Shown here piece by piece: positions 12,801 through 13,166 of a DNA stretch of 13,166 nt; position 1 is the stretch's first letter; each line of letters begins with the position of its first letter. Source of the stretch: Oscillospiraceae bacterium (GTDB lineage Bacteria > Bacillota > Clostridia > Oscillospirales > CAG-272); contig SVTU01000028.1 of assembly GCA_015063655.1 (NCBI GenBank), positions 1 through 13,166 of the forward strand, written 5' to 3'. The position numbers and the translations under genes were made by a program. A model generated the notes under the pieces. It was not told where the DNA came from. It did no database searches and worked only from the letters and a program-made list of their open reading frames with translations.

Positions 12801-13166
12801 TTATGTTGTGGTCAGCACCACACGAACGTGTGTGATACCGTAATATTGCATGCATTGGACCGCCGCCTCAGTGATCTCCTCGCCGCTTACGGCAAGAGGA
12901 ATGGCGGGCGGACAGCTGACGGAAGGCTGAGCGCATATTCGACCGAGCGCTTGCGCTACCTCTACCGTTTCGCTCTGTGAAAACAGTGCCTGCCGCAGGT
13001 CCATTCGGCAGGGAAGCGGCGCAAGAGGTGGGGCTGACACGGTCGGCAGGGGGGACCGGTGCGGCAGAGCATGCACGGCACGCTCCAAGCGCACAAAATC
13101 CTCTTCGGTGTTGTGCGGCGTTGCCATTAGCACTACAGCGTCACGGTCTGCGTACTCGGCCTCAAT
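12801..13166 (-). CDS. Orn/Lys/Arg decarboxylase family protein, C-terminal part (5' partial)
   Basis: The frame stays open to the window edge, so about 121 C-terminal residues of a longer gene are present. The sequence reads ...AVVLMATPHNTEEDFVRLERAV, then SETVEVAQALGRICAQPSVSCPPAIPLAVSGEEITEAAVQ and a final short strand. This is the C-terminal domain of PLP-dependent Orn/Lys/Arg decarboxylases; the 'CPP-IP---GE-I' segment is characteristic. The PLP lysine and large domain lie outside the window. The short Gram-positive members of this family have uncertain substrates (arginine, lysine or ornithine), so no gene symbol is given. The stop is 17 bp before the flavoprotein start. Confidence 0.85.
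   Translation of the reverse strand: MEAEYADRDAVVLMATPHNTEEDFVRLERAVHALPHRSPLPTVSAPPLAPLPCRMDLRQALFSQSETVEVAQALGRICAQPSVSCPPAIPLAVSGEEITEAAVQCMQYYGITHVRVVLTTT

Noticed and set aside
12784..12855. Longer N-terminus for the flavoprotein
   Set aside because: The extra 24 residues would overlap the end of the decarboxylase gene, precede the conserved first strand MKVLMINGSP, and ignore the strong ribosome site before the ATG at 12783.

Overview
The window looks like a chromosomal segment of an anaerobic Firmicute, most likely a gut-type Clostridia (Oscillospirales or relative). The basis is strong AGGAGG-type ribosome sites, near-consensus sigma-A promoters with 17-bp spacers, a zinc-binding (four-ligand) form of ribosomal protein S18, a CwlD-type amidase, an Orn/Lys/Arg decarboxylase tail, and a base composition of roughly half G+C by eye. 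No host assignment more precise than this can be supported from the sequence alone.

Layout. (1) Positions 2-2983, plus strand: the end of a tight four-gene operon with a medium-chain dehydrogenase (5' end missing), a Gfo/Idh/MocA oxidoreductase, a quinone-oxidoreductase-like dehydrogenase and a lactonase-like metallo-beta-lactamase-fold hydrolase. It looks catabolic, but the substrate is unknown. (2) 2984-3259: a gene-free stretch packed with long inverted repeats, ending in a terminator. (3) 3260-5149, minus: an orphan peptide-type ABC substrate-binding lipoprotein with its own promoter and a palindrome on the -35 region. (4) 5393-6569, minus: the rpsF-ssb-rpsR operon with a consensus promoter, a structured leader and a terminator. 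(5) 6727-8925, minus: cwlD then radA; radA has an apparent promoter whose -35 overlaps the cwlD stop codon. (6) 9132-10598, plus: guaB behind a perfect consensus promoter. (7) 10599-10906: a chain of small hairpins with 14-bp terminal inverted repeats, lying between guaB and its terminator. (8) 10907-12090: a divergent pair, a two-zinc-ribbon membrane protein (minus) and a 71-residue Xre/Cro-type repressor (plus), sharing an intergenic region with a perfect 21-bp palindrome over one promoter. (9) 12166-13166, minus: an FMN reductase/flavodoxin-like protein with an iron-sulfur-type cysteine cluster, and the C-terminal end of an Orn/Lys/Arg decarboxylase family protein.

Most of the window is housekeeping. 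The parts that known genes do not explain are the hairpin chain downstream of guaB, the inverted-repeat cluster at 3063-3251, the Xre/zinc-ribbon module with its palindromic operator candidate, and the uncharacterised oxidoreductase/hydrolase operon. I did not find a clear new defence system, CRISPR array, tRNA, rRNA or insertion sequence with a transposase.
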